This document shows, in pieces, positions 1-5,048 of a stretch of DNA of 8,346 nt. The position numbers and the translations under genes are program-made. The stretch comes from Erysipelotrichaceae bacterium UBA4808. Lineage in GTDB: Bacteria > Bacillota_I > Bacilli_A > Erysipelotrichales > Erysipelotrichaceae. Below the pieces are notes generated by a model. The model did no database searches, was not told the origin of the DNA, and was given only the letters and a program-made list of their open reading frames with translations. Within the stretch, counting starts at the first letter, position 1; each line of letters starts with the position of its first letter. The stretch spans positions 1-8,346 of the forward strand of contig DHGC01000058.1 in NCBI GenBank assembly GCA_002402585.1, in the 5' to 3' direction.

Positions 1-213
1 ACACTTAACACGATTGGTTTTACATGTAAATAGGCCGCATTCGGTATAAAGATCTAAATAGAGTTGTAAGCGATGACCATAATCTGAAGTTGTGAAGATT
101 GTATCGCCATCTGTAAAACATGCTGTTGAATTATCAGGAATTAAAGACATGAACTTGTTGTAGTATGAACCTATGTCTTTATTGATGTCATATGGTTGTG
201 AGTAAAAGATCAT
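1..213 (-). CDS. Glycosyltransferase-like protein, N-terminal 71 residues only (runs off left edge)
   Basis: The reading frame is open from an ATG at 213 to the window edge, giving 71 residues that begin MIFYSQPYDINKDIGSYYNK. The ATG overlaps the TGA of the upstream 101-residue gene as ATGA, and a purine-rich AGAAGAAGAG precedes it, so the start is well supported. Residues 34-40 read TDGDTIF. A D-G-D-T-x-F motif after a short beta strand is typical of small phage and capsule-locus family-2-like (GT-A fold) glycosyltransferases, where DxD binds the metal and nucleotide sugar. The later GHRLQLY and GLFTCKTNR stretches also match my memory of that group. Likely roles are glycosylation of virion proteins or modification of host surface sugars. 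The C-terminal acceptor half is outside the window, so donor and acceptor are unknown. Confidence 0.72.
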   Translation of the reverse strand, partial: MIFYSQPYDINKDIGSYYNKFMSLIPDNSTACFTDGDTIFTTSDYGHRLQLYLDLYTECGLFTCKTNRVKC

Positions 214-515
214 AGCTCTTCTTCTATGAATTCTTTTTCATGCTTAAACTTTTGGTAGTGTGCGATACCTGCATCACACAACATGGTCATTATTCTTTGT
301 CTCATTTCGCATGCTACAACGTCTTTTCTAACACCAAGATTATCTTTTCTCAATCTTAAATCTTGAGCTCGATTTTCAACTTCGTTTGATACGATATCAA
401 TTGGACCAGAACCATCACCATGGGCGCAATCTCCAAGATAATAATTAATCCACTCACGTTCATAATCAGTCATTACAATATTTATTTTACCATCATTTCT
501 TATTTCAAAGTCCAT
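210..515 (-). CDS. Hypothetical phage protein, 101 aa
   Basis: I do not recognise this protein. It is small and charged, with no signal peptide, membrane segment or zinc-binding cluster. Residues 1-15 look like a beta hairpin (MDFEIRNDGKINIVM). The middle holds a Gly/Asp-rich turn (GDGSGPID). From about residue 45 to the end it is predicted by eye to be helical and rich in Arg, Lys and Glu, ending in an acidic EEEL tail. The ATG at 515 directly follows an in-frame TAA, so the frame cannot extend upstream. Only a weak GGA lies before it, so initiation may depend on translation from upstream. Its stop overlaps the start of the glycosyltransferase-like gene (ATGA), which puts both on one message. 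Confidence 0.7.
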   Translation of the reverse strand: MDFEIRNDGKINIVMTDYEREWINYYLGDCAHGDGSGPIDIVSNEVENRAQDLRLRKDNLGVRKDVVACEMRQRIMTMLCDAGIAHYQKFKHEKEFIEEEL

Positions 516-572
516 TTAAATTAATTCCAAAATTGTTTCCTTGTTACTGTCAGCTATAAAATGATCATACAT
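516..572 (-). other. Possible 18-codon mini-ORF before the 101-aa gene
   Basis: In the 78-base gap after the HEKGH-motif gene, an ATG at 572 opens an 18-codon frame (MYDHFIADSNKETILELI) ending in TAA at 516-518. It is in the same frame as the next gene, whose ATG follows the TAA directly. It could be a coupling peptide that feeds ribosomes to a start lacking a strong SD. It could also be the former N-terminus of the downstream gene, cut off by a nonsense codon, or chance. No good SD precedes ATG 572 (only AGAGAT), so confidence is low. Confidence 0.2.
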
Positions 573-593
573 ATCTCTATTTATTTTTAATTT

Positions 594-1091
594 CTACTCT
601 TGCATACCATCAACACAGCCTGTTATATCATAACCTTCTTTACTATAGATAATACCGAGAACATCACAAGCTACCTTAAAAGCTAAAGTTGCTGTATCAG
701 CATATCTGTCTGCTTTTAATTCTTCATCAATAGAAGTTTTTTTCCATGGCCTCAATAGATGACCTTTTTCATGAGCTATTAAACCAATGAAATCAATTGG
801 ATCAACATTATCAATATCAACCCAAAAATGAATTTCATTTTTACCATCTTGTTTACAAGCAAATCCAAAACACGCCATAAGCTTAATGTTTTCAATCATT
901 TCTTCAAATGTTAAATTATACTCACCACCACGACCATCACCACCACAAACTTGAAAATCTGATAATTCATTAAATGGTGTTTGATAATGTTCTTCGATTA
1001 TTTCTTTTAAAGTATCATATCTATAAAAATAGATTTCTACTTTCTTTGTATTCATGTCTGTATTCTGATCACATTTGTATCGGAATGCCAT
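594..1091 (-). CDS. Putative zincin-type metallopeptidase-like phage protein (HEKGH motif), 165 aa
   Basis: The protein carries H107-E-K-G-H111 at the end of a hydrophobic helix (IGLIAHEKGH), matching HExxH, where two His bind zinc and Glu is the catalytic base. About 12 residues later come E123-E124 in DEELKADRYAD, placed as the third ligand is in ImmA/IrrE-like and other gluzincin-type peptidases (an E-x-x-A-D/N-x-x-A helix). The N-terminal half (YFYRYDTLKEIIEEHYQTPF) resembles an N-terminal region I recall from small phage hypotheticals, so this may be that family joined to a peptidase-like C-terminus. There is no signal peptide. The start is an ATG overlapping the TAA of the upstream BRO gene (TAATG), with GGAG about 11 nt upstream. 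A role cleaving a host or phage repressor, as ImmA does, would suit the antirepressor neighbours but is only inference. Confidence 0.65.
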   Translation of the reverse strand: MAFRYKCDQNTDMNTKKVEIYFYRYDTLKEIIEEHYQTPFNELSDFQVCGGDGRGGEYNLTFEEMIENIKLMACFGFACKQDGKNEIHFWVDIDNVDPIDFIGLIAHEKGHLLRPWKKTSIDEELKADRYADTATLAFKVACDVLGIIYSKEGYDITGCVDGMQE

Positions 1092-1867
1092 TATTTTATA
1101 AACTCCATAACCTTATGATCCCACTTAATCTGCATAACCGGTGTACCATCAGAATGTTTTTTATTAGTATCTAAAAGTTGAGCATATTGTCTTCCAAGAT
1201 CTGTAACTAACCAAGTAAGCCTATTCTTATGATTTCGTGTTTGAGTCTGAAAACCCAAGTTTTCTAACTTTTGATTGATAGTCTTAGCTGACAAACTTAA
1301 CTGAGAACCAATTTCTGTTGGTGTGATAAATTGCTGTTGTGTTGGTGAGATTAGATGGGTTAACTCAAAGCGTTCAAGACAATTAACACCATGAAAATTT
1401 TTAACTGCCTTATTTGCATGAAATAAGGCTTGATTTCCAGAAAGCCCAAACATATATGCCATATCAACAGCAGCTTGAAATTCAGATTTATAATCAATTA
1501 AATCTGTTTTAGTTTGCTGTTTTTGATTAACTGAGTAGGAACCAATTTTACGGATAGATGGTAAGACTTCAGTGTGAATCCATTTGTTTAAACGTTTACC
1601 TTCTTCAGTATTTGAACGAGCTAAAAGATAAGTTACTGCTGGTTCTGAAATTATTAATGTGTTTTGAATCCCACCTGCTGTCTGAAGGGGGATGGATTTG
1701 ACCACCTCGTTTCCAAGTCCATCTTCAACTGTTTTGACAGCTTCCTGTCTTGTTGTTTTAGTGTCCATTGCAACCAAAACGTCTCTAAGAACAAACCAAT
1801 TTTCTCCGTTCTGATCTGTAATTCTAACCTGCTTGTTTTCAAATGCGAATTCAACAATGTTATTCAT
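1091..1867 (-). CDS. BRO-N family antirepressor-like protein with C-terminal winged-helix-like domain, 258 aa
   Basis: Residues 5-110 form a BRO-N domain: an N-terminal beta region, GENWFVLRDVLVAM, the GGIQNTLIISEP strand pair, and the helix RLNKWIHTEVLPSIRK that ends this domain. A linker rich in Gln, Lys and Thr follows. From about residue 125 comes a second region with an ITPTEIGSQL-SAKTINQKLENLGF helix-turn-helix (about 181-206) and the ending GRQYAQLLDTNKKHSDGTPV-QIKW, typical of phage antirepressor-like BRO proteins. Such proteins bind DNA or the phage repressor and modulate lytic genes. I start at ATG 1867 rather than the longer ATG at 1888. Only 1867 has a strong GGAGG seven bases upstream, and it forms an ATGA junction with the preceding BRO gene, so the two are coupled. 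It is a paralogue of that neighbour in its N-terminal half only. Confidence 0.85.
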   Translation of the reverse strand: MNNIVEFAFENKQVRITDQNGENWFVLRDVLVAMDTKTTRQEAVKTVEDGLGNEVVKSIPLQTAGGIQNTLIISEPAVTYLLARSNTEEGKRLNKWIHTEVLPSIRKIGSYSVNQKQQTKTDLIDYKSEFQAAVDMAYMFGLSGNQALFHANKAVKNFHGVNCLERFELTHLISPTQQQFITPTEIGSQLSLSAKTINQKLENLGFQTQTRNHKNRLTWLVTDLGRQYAQLLDTNKKHSDGTPVMQIKWDHKVMEFIK

Positions 1868-2472
1868 TGCATCACCTCCATAGCACATTCATTAAACCAT
1901 TCACCTCGAATATGATATGCCATAGCTCCAAGATGCAATGCCTTTTCATCTTTAAATCTATTATCAGCTTTTTTGTATGTTACTAATTCCAAATCACTAC
2001 TATTACCAATCTGTAACTGTTTTAAGCGTTCTTCTGGATCTTTTGATATACCAATTTTGATATTTCCAGTTTGCTTTTCACGAATAGCATAAACATACAT
2101 ATCTGGCAAATCATCTGGAATTTCAAACTCATTCAAAGCTTTTATGATTTCAGCCATTTTTCTTGCTGAAGGAATTACTTCCGATGTAATCCATCTTTGC
2201 ATCGCCTTAGCTTTATTTTTTGAACTTTTCAAAATAACAGAATAAAGACCAGACTCATTTATAATTGATATGTTTTGTATACCACCATATGTACTATATG
2301 TTGACGTACCCTTTTCGTCATCATCAAGTCTCCGAGTCATTGCTTCTGTTGCTGAATACTCAAGTGCCCCAGCAATATCCTTAGCTACAAACCAAGGTTC
2401 ACCATCAATTTCAAGACTACGGATTGATCCAAATGTTTCATTTTCAAAAAGTGTAAGTGATGTTGTACCCAT
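1864..2472 (-). CDS. BRO-N protein fused to T5orf172/GIY-YIG-like domain, 202 aa
   Basis: Residues 6-108 are a BRO-N domain (GEPWFVAKDIAGALEY, GGIQNISIINESGLYSVI, RWITSEVIPSARK). After a short hinge, residues 125-198 resemble the T5orf172/Mug113 branch of the GIY-YIG fold: YVYAI stands for GIY, KIGIS (139-143) for YIG, then R149 in DPEERLKQLQ, E176, H180 and GEWF (190-193). The usual catalytic Tyr, Arg and Glu positions thus look occupied or conservatively replaced. Active nuclease or pure DNA-binding module cannot be told from sequence. BRO-N plus T5orf172 is a known phage architecture, commonly annotated as antirepressor. The ATG at 2472 has a textbook GGAGG seven bases upstream. It is the first gene after a 145-base leader and likely heads its own transcript. 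Confidence 0.87.
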   Translation of the reverse strand: MGTTSLTLFENETFGSIRSLEIDGEPWFVAKDIAGALEYSATEAMTRRLDDDEKGTSTYSTYGGIQNISIINESGLYSVILKSSKNKAKAMQRWITSEVIPSARKMAEIIKALNEFEIPDDLPDMYVYAIREKQTGNIKIGISKDPEERLKQLQIGNSSDLELVTYKKADNRFKDEKALHLGAMAYHIRGEWFNECAMEVMQ

Positions 2473-2479
2473 TTTTAAT

Positions 2480-2487
2480 CCTCCGAC
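2480..2487 (-). promoter_or_regulatory. Ribosome binding site of first BRO gene, complementary to upstream loop
   Basis: GGAGG (2484-2480) sits seven bases before ATG 2472 and is an excellent Shine-Dalgarno sequence. It is embedded in GUCGGAG (2487-2481), an exact complement of CUCCGAC at 2544-2538. Pairing of the two would hide the SD. A decoy copy UCGGAG at 2513-2508 could compete for the same partner. Confidence 0.65.
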
Positions 2488-2526
2488 CTATGAAGAAATT
2501 TGAATTGCTCCGATGTGAGTTTAAGA

Positions 2527-2585
2527 AAGTGGGAAACGTCGGAGTTCGTTTATCAGCAAGGTGTACGGCCCTGCCTATCCCACTT
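2527..2585 (-). ncRNA. Putative structured RNA: compact three-way junction in the antirepressor leader
   Basis: Read as minus-strand RNA, P1 pairs AAGUGGG (2585-2579) with CCCACUU (2533-2527), seven perfect pairs. P2 pairs GGCAGGG (2575-2569) with CCUUGCU (2561-2555), seven pairs including two G-U, around a 7-nt loop CCGUACA. P3 pairs AAACG (2551-2547) with CGUUU (2538-2534), five pairs, around an 8-nt loop AACUCCGA. P3 abuts P1 directly, and the other joints are AUA and GAU. The two G-U pairs become A-C mismatches on the opposite strand, which favours RNA made in the same direction as the genes. Loop P3 plus one stem base (CUCCGAC) is complementary to the SD region downstream. The fold was found by eye and no energy was computed. 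It is not a canonical tRNA, hammerhead or purine riboswitch. Confidence 0.4.
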
Positions 2586-2596
2586 AATTTAAGCTT

Positions 2597-2627
2597 ATCA
2601 TAACTGAGTTATTAAGATCAAAGTAAA
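2597..2627 (-). promoter_or_regulatory. Candidate sigma70-type promoter for the antirepressor cassette
   Basis: A TATGAT hexamer (2602-2597) matches TATAAT at five of six positions. Nineteen bases upstream lies TTTACT (2627-2622), which matches TTGACA at four of six and overlaps the 3' end of the appendage gene. Spacing is two bases longer than ideal. The expected start near 2590 would place the first transcribed bases just before the foldable RNA. There is no experimental support, and an AT-rich region gives such matches by chance. Confidence 0.3.
2600..2612. promoter_or_regulatory. 13-bp perfect palindrome, possible operator
   Basis: The plus strand reads ATAACTGAGTTAT, two 6-base arms around a single central base. 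It lies between the candidate -35 and -10 boxes and touches the -10 hexamer, a common position for a repressor site. An 11-bp palindrome CTTAATTTAAG follows at 2583-2593. A second copy of the 13-mer was not seen elsewhere in the window. Confidence 0.35.
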
Positions 2628-3589
2628 TTAGCTAATCGTGCAGTACTGGCATCTGGAATATCAACATAACTTGAAATGCCAAGCTCTGTGATTGTTACTA
2701 AAACTCTACAACCTCTGACAATATCCCAATAAAGAAAGCCAGATGTTGCATCATATGTTCCGATTACACCATCAACTGAATGAAGTTTGTTGTCATAGTC
2801 ATACGGAAGAGTTCTGATAGTTGCTAAGCTTGTGACAGAAGTTAATGGTGTAATACCGTCCTGACTGAAACAGTATTCATAAAGCCTGCATGATTCAGCC
2901 GATTCGGTTACAACGGCATCACCAGAGTATGTATCAGTTGTCACACCTGAAACAGTTAGACTTTCAGGATTTGTGAATCCATAACCAGCCTTGCTGATTC
3001 TAACCTTGTATGAACCATCATCTAGATAAACAGTAGCAATACCAGAACTGTTTGTTGTTGCACTTGTGATGAAAATCGTATTATCTGAATTATAGATTGC
3101 TAACTGGACGCCATCAACAGGATTTGTTCCATCGTTAACAGTTATGGTTGTTGCGTTAATTCCTGCAATGCCAGTTAATTGAGAAACGTCTGCCTTGAAT
3201 TCATCGATATCAAGAACAGTTGTTGCTGCAACTTGTACAATATCAACTTCTAACTTATCAGAACCAAATAAGCTGTCAAAAATGTTTACAGGAAGAACTG
3301 TGCATAAAGCTCTGACTGGTAAAGCTCCGGATACATGGCAGTGAATTAATAAACTTCCAGGTGTATCTGTGTCAGTTGCATCTAAGACAGCATAATACAA
3401 ACCATTAGAGATATGAGTTGCACCACCTGAATTCTTATTTGCTAAAACAGTGGCTCCATGTTTCCAAATCTTTATATCAGTATTTAAAATTGATAAAGAT
3501 GTTTCTGGAGAAACACCATCAATATCGTCAATAAACATACCTAATAAGACTTCTTGGTCTGAAGTTGATTGCCTTAATGGAATAGCCAT
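2618..3589 (-). CDS. Phage tail appendage/fibre-like protein with beta-sandwich modules, 323 aa
   Basis: Residues 1-112 match an N-terminal domain I recall from many phage appendage proteins: PLRQSTSDQEVLLG, then TDIKIWKHGAT, NKNSGGATHISNGLYYAVLD, DTPGSLLIHCHVSGALPVR and a VLPVNIFDSL exit. It probably anchors the protein to the tail or capsid. Residues 145-215 form a carboxypeptidase-regulatory or Ig-like module (ITVNDGTNPVDGVQLAIYNS, GIATVYLDDGSYKVRISKAGY). Residues 234-323 form a second beta module ending RGCRVLVTITELG-SYVDIPDAS, like the collar domains of other phage fibres. No enzymatic motif is visible. The ATG at 3589 lies three bases after the preceding stop, with AGGA about 10 nt upstream. 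Its place after the LamG-like protein supports host adhesion or tail decoration. It is shorter than classical long fibres. Confidence 0.78.
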   Translation of the reverse strand: MAIPLRQSTSDQEVLLGMFIDDIDGVSPETSLSILNTDIKIWKHGATVLANKNSGGATHISNGLYYAVLDATDTDTPGSLLIHCHVSGALPVRALCTVLPVNIFDSLFGSDKLEVDIVQVAATTVLDIDEFKADVSQLTGIAGINATTITVNDGTNPVDGVQLAIYNSDNTIFITSATTNSSGIATVYLDDGSYKVRISKAGYGFTNPESLTVSGVTTDTYSGDAVVTESAESCRLYEYCFSQDGITPLTSVTSLATIRTLPYDYDNKLHSVDGVIGTYDATSGFLYWDIVRGCRVLVTITELGISSYVDIPDASTARLANLL

Positions 3590-3592
3590 AAT

Positions 3593-4354
3593 TTAGAATT
3601 CCTGTTGATACAAGTGATAAAAGATATGTCTTATTGGAGCAGCAAAACATGATAAGATATAATGGTGAGGTTCTAAGTTTGCGAATGGATTTCTATAAAT
3701 CGAGCATGCTTCTTGTTGGCTCAGTGCTCGATTATAAAACTGAGCACAGTGAATATAGCCTGTAAAGTTTTGACCAATTAAATCAAGCCTATCACCTAAT
3801 GTAATATATGTTGGAGTTCCAGTATTGATCGGCGTTGTGAATTCAATATCTTTAATATGTAATCCATTAAGATAATATTGAGCATGTGTACTATCAGAAA
3901 GAACAAAAACCATACAGTTGAGTTGGTTTAAAATTGGTATCTCAGACCCAGTTATCGTTATGTTATTTTCATAATTAAAACTATCAGAAAAAAGATACCA
4001 TGTACTGAAATAATTAAGACAAGTTACCAAGAACTTATAGTGGGTTGTTGTGTTTATTGCAAAAAGGACACCACCATTACCTTGTGGCGTAAACCAAACA
4101 ACAACTGATCTTGGAGATGAACCACTTGGACAATTTCGTACATTACACCTTAAGTAATCTGTAGAACCTGGAAAAGTTACTCCATTTGGCATCCATGCCG
4201 GAGAATTAATAAACAATCCATCGTTTTGATATCCAGAGTAATCTTTAAACGTATTTCCTGAGTTCTCATTTAATAACCAATACCCAACTAATCCCTTAGA
4301 TAATACATGAGATCGATTGATTATGGAACCGCGTAATGGTTTATGAAGAATCAT
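3593..4354 (-). CDS. LamG/concanavalin A-like jellyroll domain protein, probable virion adhesin, 253 aa
   Basis: Residues 20-75 have the opening of Laminin_G_3-type jellyrolls: GLVGYWLLNENSG, DYSGYQNDG, then PGSTDYLRC. A middle strand series (SVVVWFTP, KFLVTCLNYFSTWYLF) leads to QYYLNGLHIKDI and the ITLGDRL turn. The standard ending is FTGYIHCAQFYNRALSQQEACSIYRNPF (198-224 region). These domains bind carbohydrate or protein surfaces and are common in phage tail and capsid decoration proteins. I choose ATG 4354 because it forms ATGA with the upstream stop. An in-frame ATG at 4372 would add six residues but has no SD. The last 25 residues (HYILSCFAAPIRHIFYHLYQ) are hydrophobic and aromatic and may be an attachment tail or a divergent end. 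Host recognition is inferred. Confidence 0.8.
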   Translation of the reverse strand: MILHKPLRGSIINRSHVLSKGLVGYWLLNENSGNTFKDYSGYQNDGLFINSPAWMPNGVTFPGSTDYLRCNVRNCPSGSSPRSVVVWFTPQGNGGVLFAINTTTHYKFLVTCLNYFSTWYLFSDSFNYENNITITGSEIPILNQLNCMVFVLSDSTHAQYYLNGLHIKDIEFTTPINTGTPTYITLGDRLDLIGQNFTGYIHCAQFYNRALSQQEACSIYRNPFANLEPHHYILSCFAAPIRHIFYHLYQQEF

Positions 4355-4743
4355 GCTACCACATACTTCCATTTTTGAACATAAATTCGTACATCATGAC
4401 TATTTGTATTTCCAGTCTGTTTCATTCCAATACGTGCATGTGCTAAGTCTCGAATGATAAACGAGATCTGGTTTGGGCTTGTTAGCTTATCAATACGTTG
4501 ACCCCACATAGATGTGTCATCGTAATTAGTGCCATCTAAGGAAGCATAAAGAGAGATGTCAACGTAGTCTGTTGGAGTTACATCAAAGTTAACTTCAACA
4601 ACCACATGAGCACCATCATAGCCATTAGTTTCTAAATCAATATCTGAAGAGAACTGTTCGGTTGTTCCAGAAAGAGTAATATATCCACCTGAGACACCAG
4701 CAACTTGTTCCTGTTCTGACCAGCTTTTACTGATTATCGCCAT
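4351..4743 (-). CDS. Small beta-rich phage structural protein, 130 aa
   Basis: No named family is recognised with confidence. The sequence alternates beta strands and turns (VAGVSGGYITLSGTTEQFSS, HVVVEVNFDV, YVDISLYASLDGTNYDD, ISFIIRDLAHARIGMKQTGN, DVRIYVQKWKYV). Small proteins of this type, with D-x-S-x-Y-x-S-L-D-G, sit beside tail or capsid decoration genes in many phages, so a virion accessory role is likely. I start at ATG 4743, with GAGGG nine bases upstream, rather than a TTG at 4761 whose purine-rich site is too close. It overlaps the preceding gene by 17 bases and ends in an ATGA junction with the LamG-like gene, so it is probably made together with that adhesin. No enzyme motif is seen. 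Confidence 0.75.
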   Translation of the reverse strand: MAIISKSWSEQEQVAGVSGGYITLSGTTEQFSSDIDLETNGYDGAHVVVEVNFDVTPTDYVDISLYASLDGTNYDDTSMWGQRIDKLTSPNQISFIIRDLAHARIGMKQTGNTNSHDVRIYVQKWKYVVA

Positions 4744-5035
4744 TTGCTGTGTCCCTCGCAATAGCTTCCTGCATATAAATAGAATAAATCCACTCTAAGA
4801 AGTCAGCTTGAGTCATTGTTTCACCGGTCAGTTCACCAGTCTCAGCAGATCGTCTGTGATAAATTCTCGTGGGATCAAATGGGGCTTGAAATGATCCAAT
4901 CGGTTCATGTTTAGGACCAATCACCTCTTCTTCCATGAATTCCATCTCCGGTAATCCGTTAAGATGATTACGCATATGAACATGATAAGCCCGTGTCCAT
5001 CCTTGATAAGTCTTGGGTTTATAAAGTGCTGTCAT
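4727..5035 (-). CDS. Conserved-looking hypothetical phage protein in the structural cluster, 102 aa
   Basis: I cannot name the family. The N-terminus is basic and aromatic (YKPKTYQGWTRAYHVHMRNHL), followed by an acidic stretch (PEMEFMEEEVIGPKHEP). Next comes a Pro-rich turn with FDPTRIYHRRSAETGELTGE and a C-terminal helix MTQADFLEWIYSIYMQEAIA. The D-x-T-R-I-Y and GETMTQADFL pieces recall small proteins found after tail-terminator genes in other phages, but without a known function. No signal or membrane segment is present. The ATG at 5035 has GGGA about 10 bases upstream. It lies 13 bases after the tail-terminator stop and overlaps the next gene. It could be a minor structural or tail chaperone-like protein, which is inference from position. 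Confidence 0.7.
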   Translation of the reverse strand: MTALYKPKTYQGWTRAYHVHMRNHLNGLPEMEFMEEEVIGPKHEPIGSFQAPFDPTRIYHRRSAETGELTGETMTQADFLEWIYSIYMQEAIARDTANGDNQ

Positions 5036-5048
5036 GATTTAATTATCC

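Larger units (their letters stand above)
2473..2617 (-). promoter_or_regulatory. Non-coding leader of the BRO antirepressor operon
   Basis: This is the longest non-coding stretch in the window and falls where the structural genes end and the regulatory cassette begins. In transcription order it holds a candidate promoter with a palindrome, a 59-nt foldable segment, a 39-nt AU-rich stretch containing one copy of UCGGAG, and the GGAGG ribosome binding site inside a second copy of UCGGAG. The complementary CUCCGAC lies in a loop of the fold. The layout suggests post-transcriptional control of the first BRO gene. No known riboswitch class is recognised in it. A 37-codon antisense frame exists on the plus strand but lacks an SD. 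Confidence 0.5.

Noticed and set aside
974..1174. 66-codon plus-strand frame
   Set aside because: It lies opposite the HEKGH gene and BRO gene, has hydrophobic low-complexity content, no SD and no family features.
1654..1857. 67-codon minus-strand frame
   Set aside because: It is an out-of-frame shadow wholly inside the second BRO gene.
1868..1888. Upstream ATG (MCYGGDA) for the second BRO gene
   Set aside because: The extra seven residues are the translated SD region. ATG 1867 has GGAGG at good spacing and forms ATGA.
1664..1915. 83-codon plus-strand frame
   Set aside because: It is antisense to the BRO genes, Ser/Cys/Phe-rich as expected of a shadow, with no SD.
2270..2503. 77-codon plus-strand frame
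   Set aside because: It is antisense to the first BRO gene with a Ser run from a reversed acidic codon stretch.
2527..2585. tRNA or D-armless tRNA-like reading of the 59-nt fold
   Set aside because: The 7-bp stem, 5-bp abutting arm and 7-nt loop recall a tRNA, but it is too short, lacks U33 before the would-be anticodon, has an 8-nt T-loop without TTC, and no CCA.
2527..2585. Hammerhead ribozyme
   Set aside because: CUGAUAA resembles the CUGANGA box, but the core G is replaced and there is no GAAA after the second stem.
2490..2603. 37-codon plus-strand frame (MKKFELLRCEF start) across the leader
   Set aside because: It has no SD, crosses the inverted repeats of the leader, and nothing else on the plus strand is expressed.
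4744..4761. TTG start for the 136-residue version of the small beta-rich protein
   Set aside because: The ATG at 4743 has a better-spaced GAGGG and a normal MAI N-terminus.
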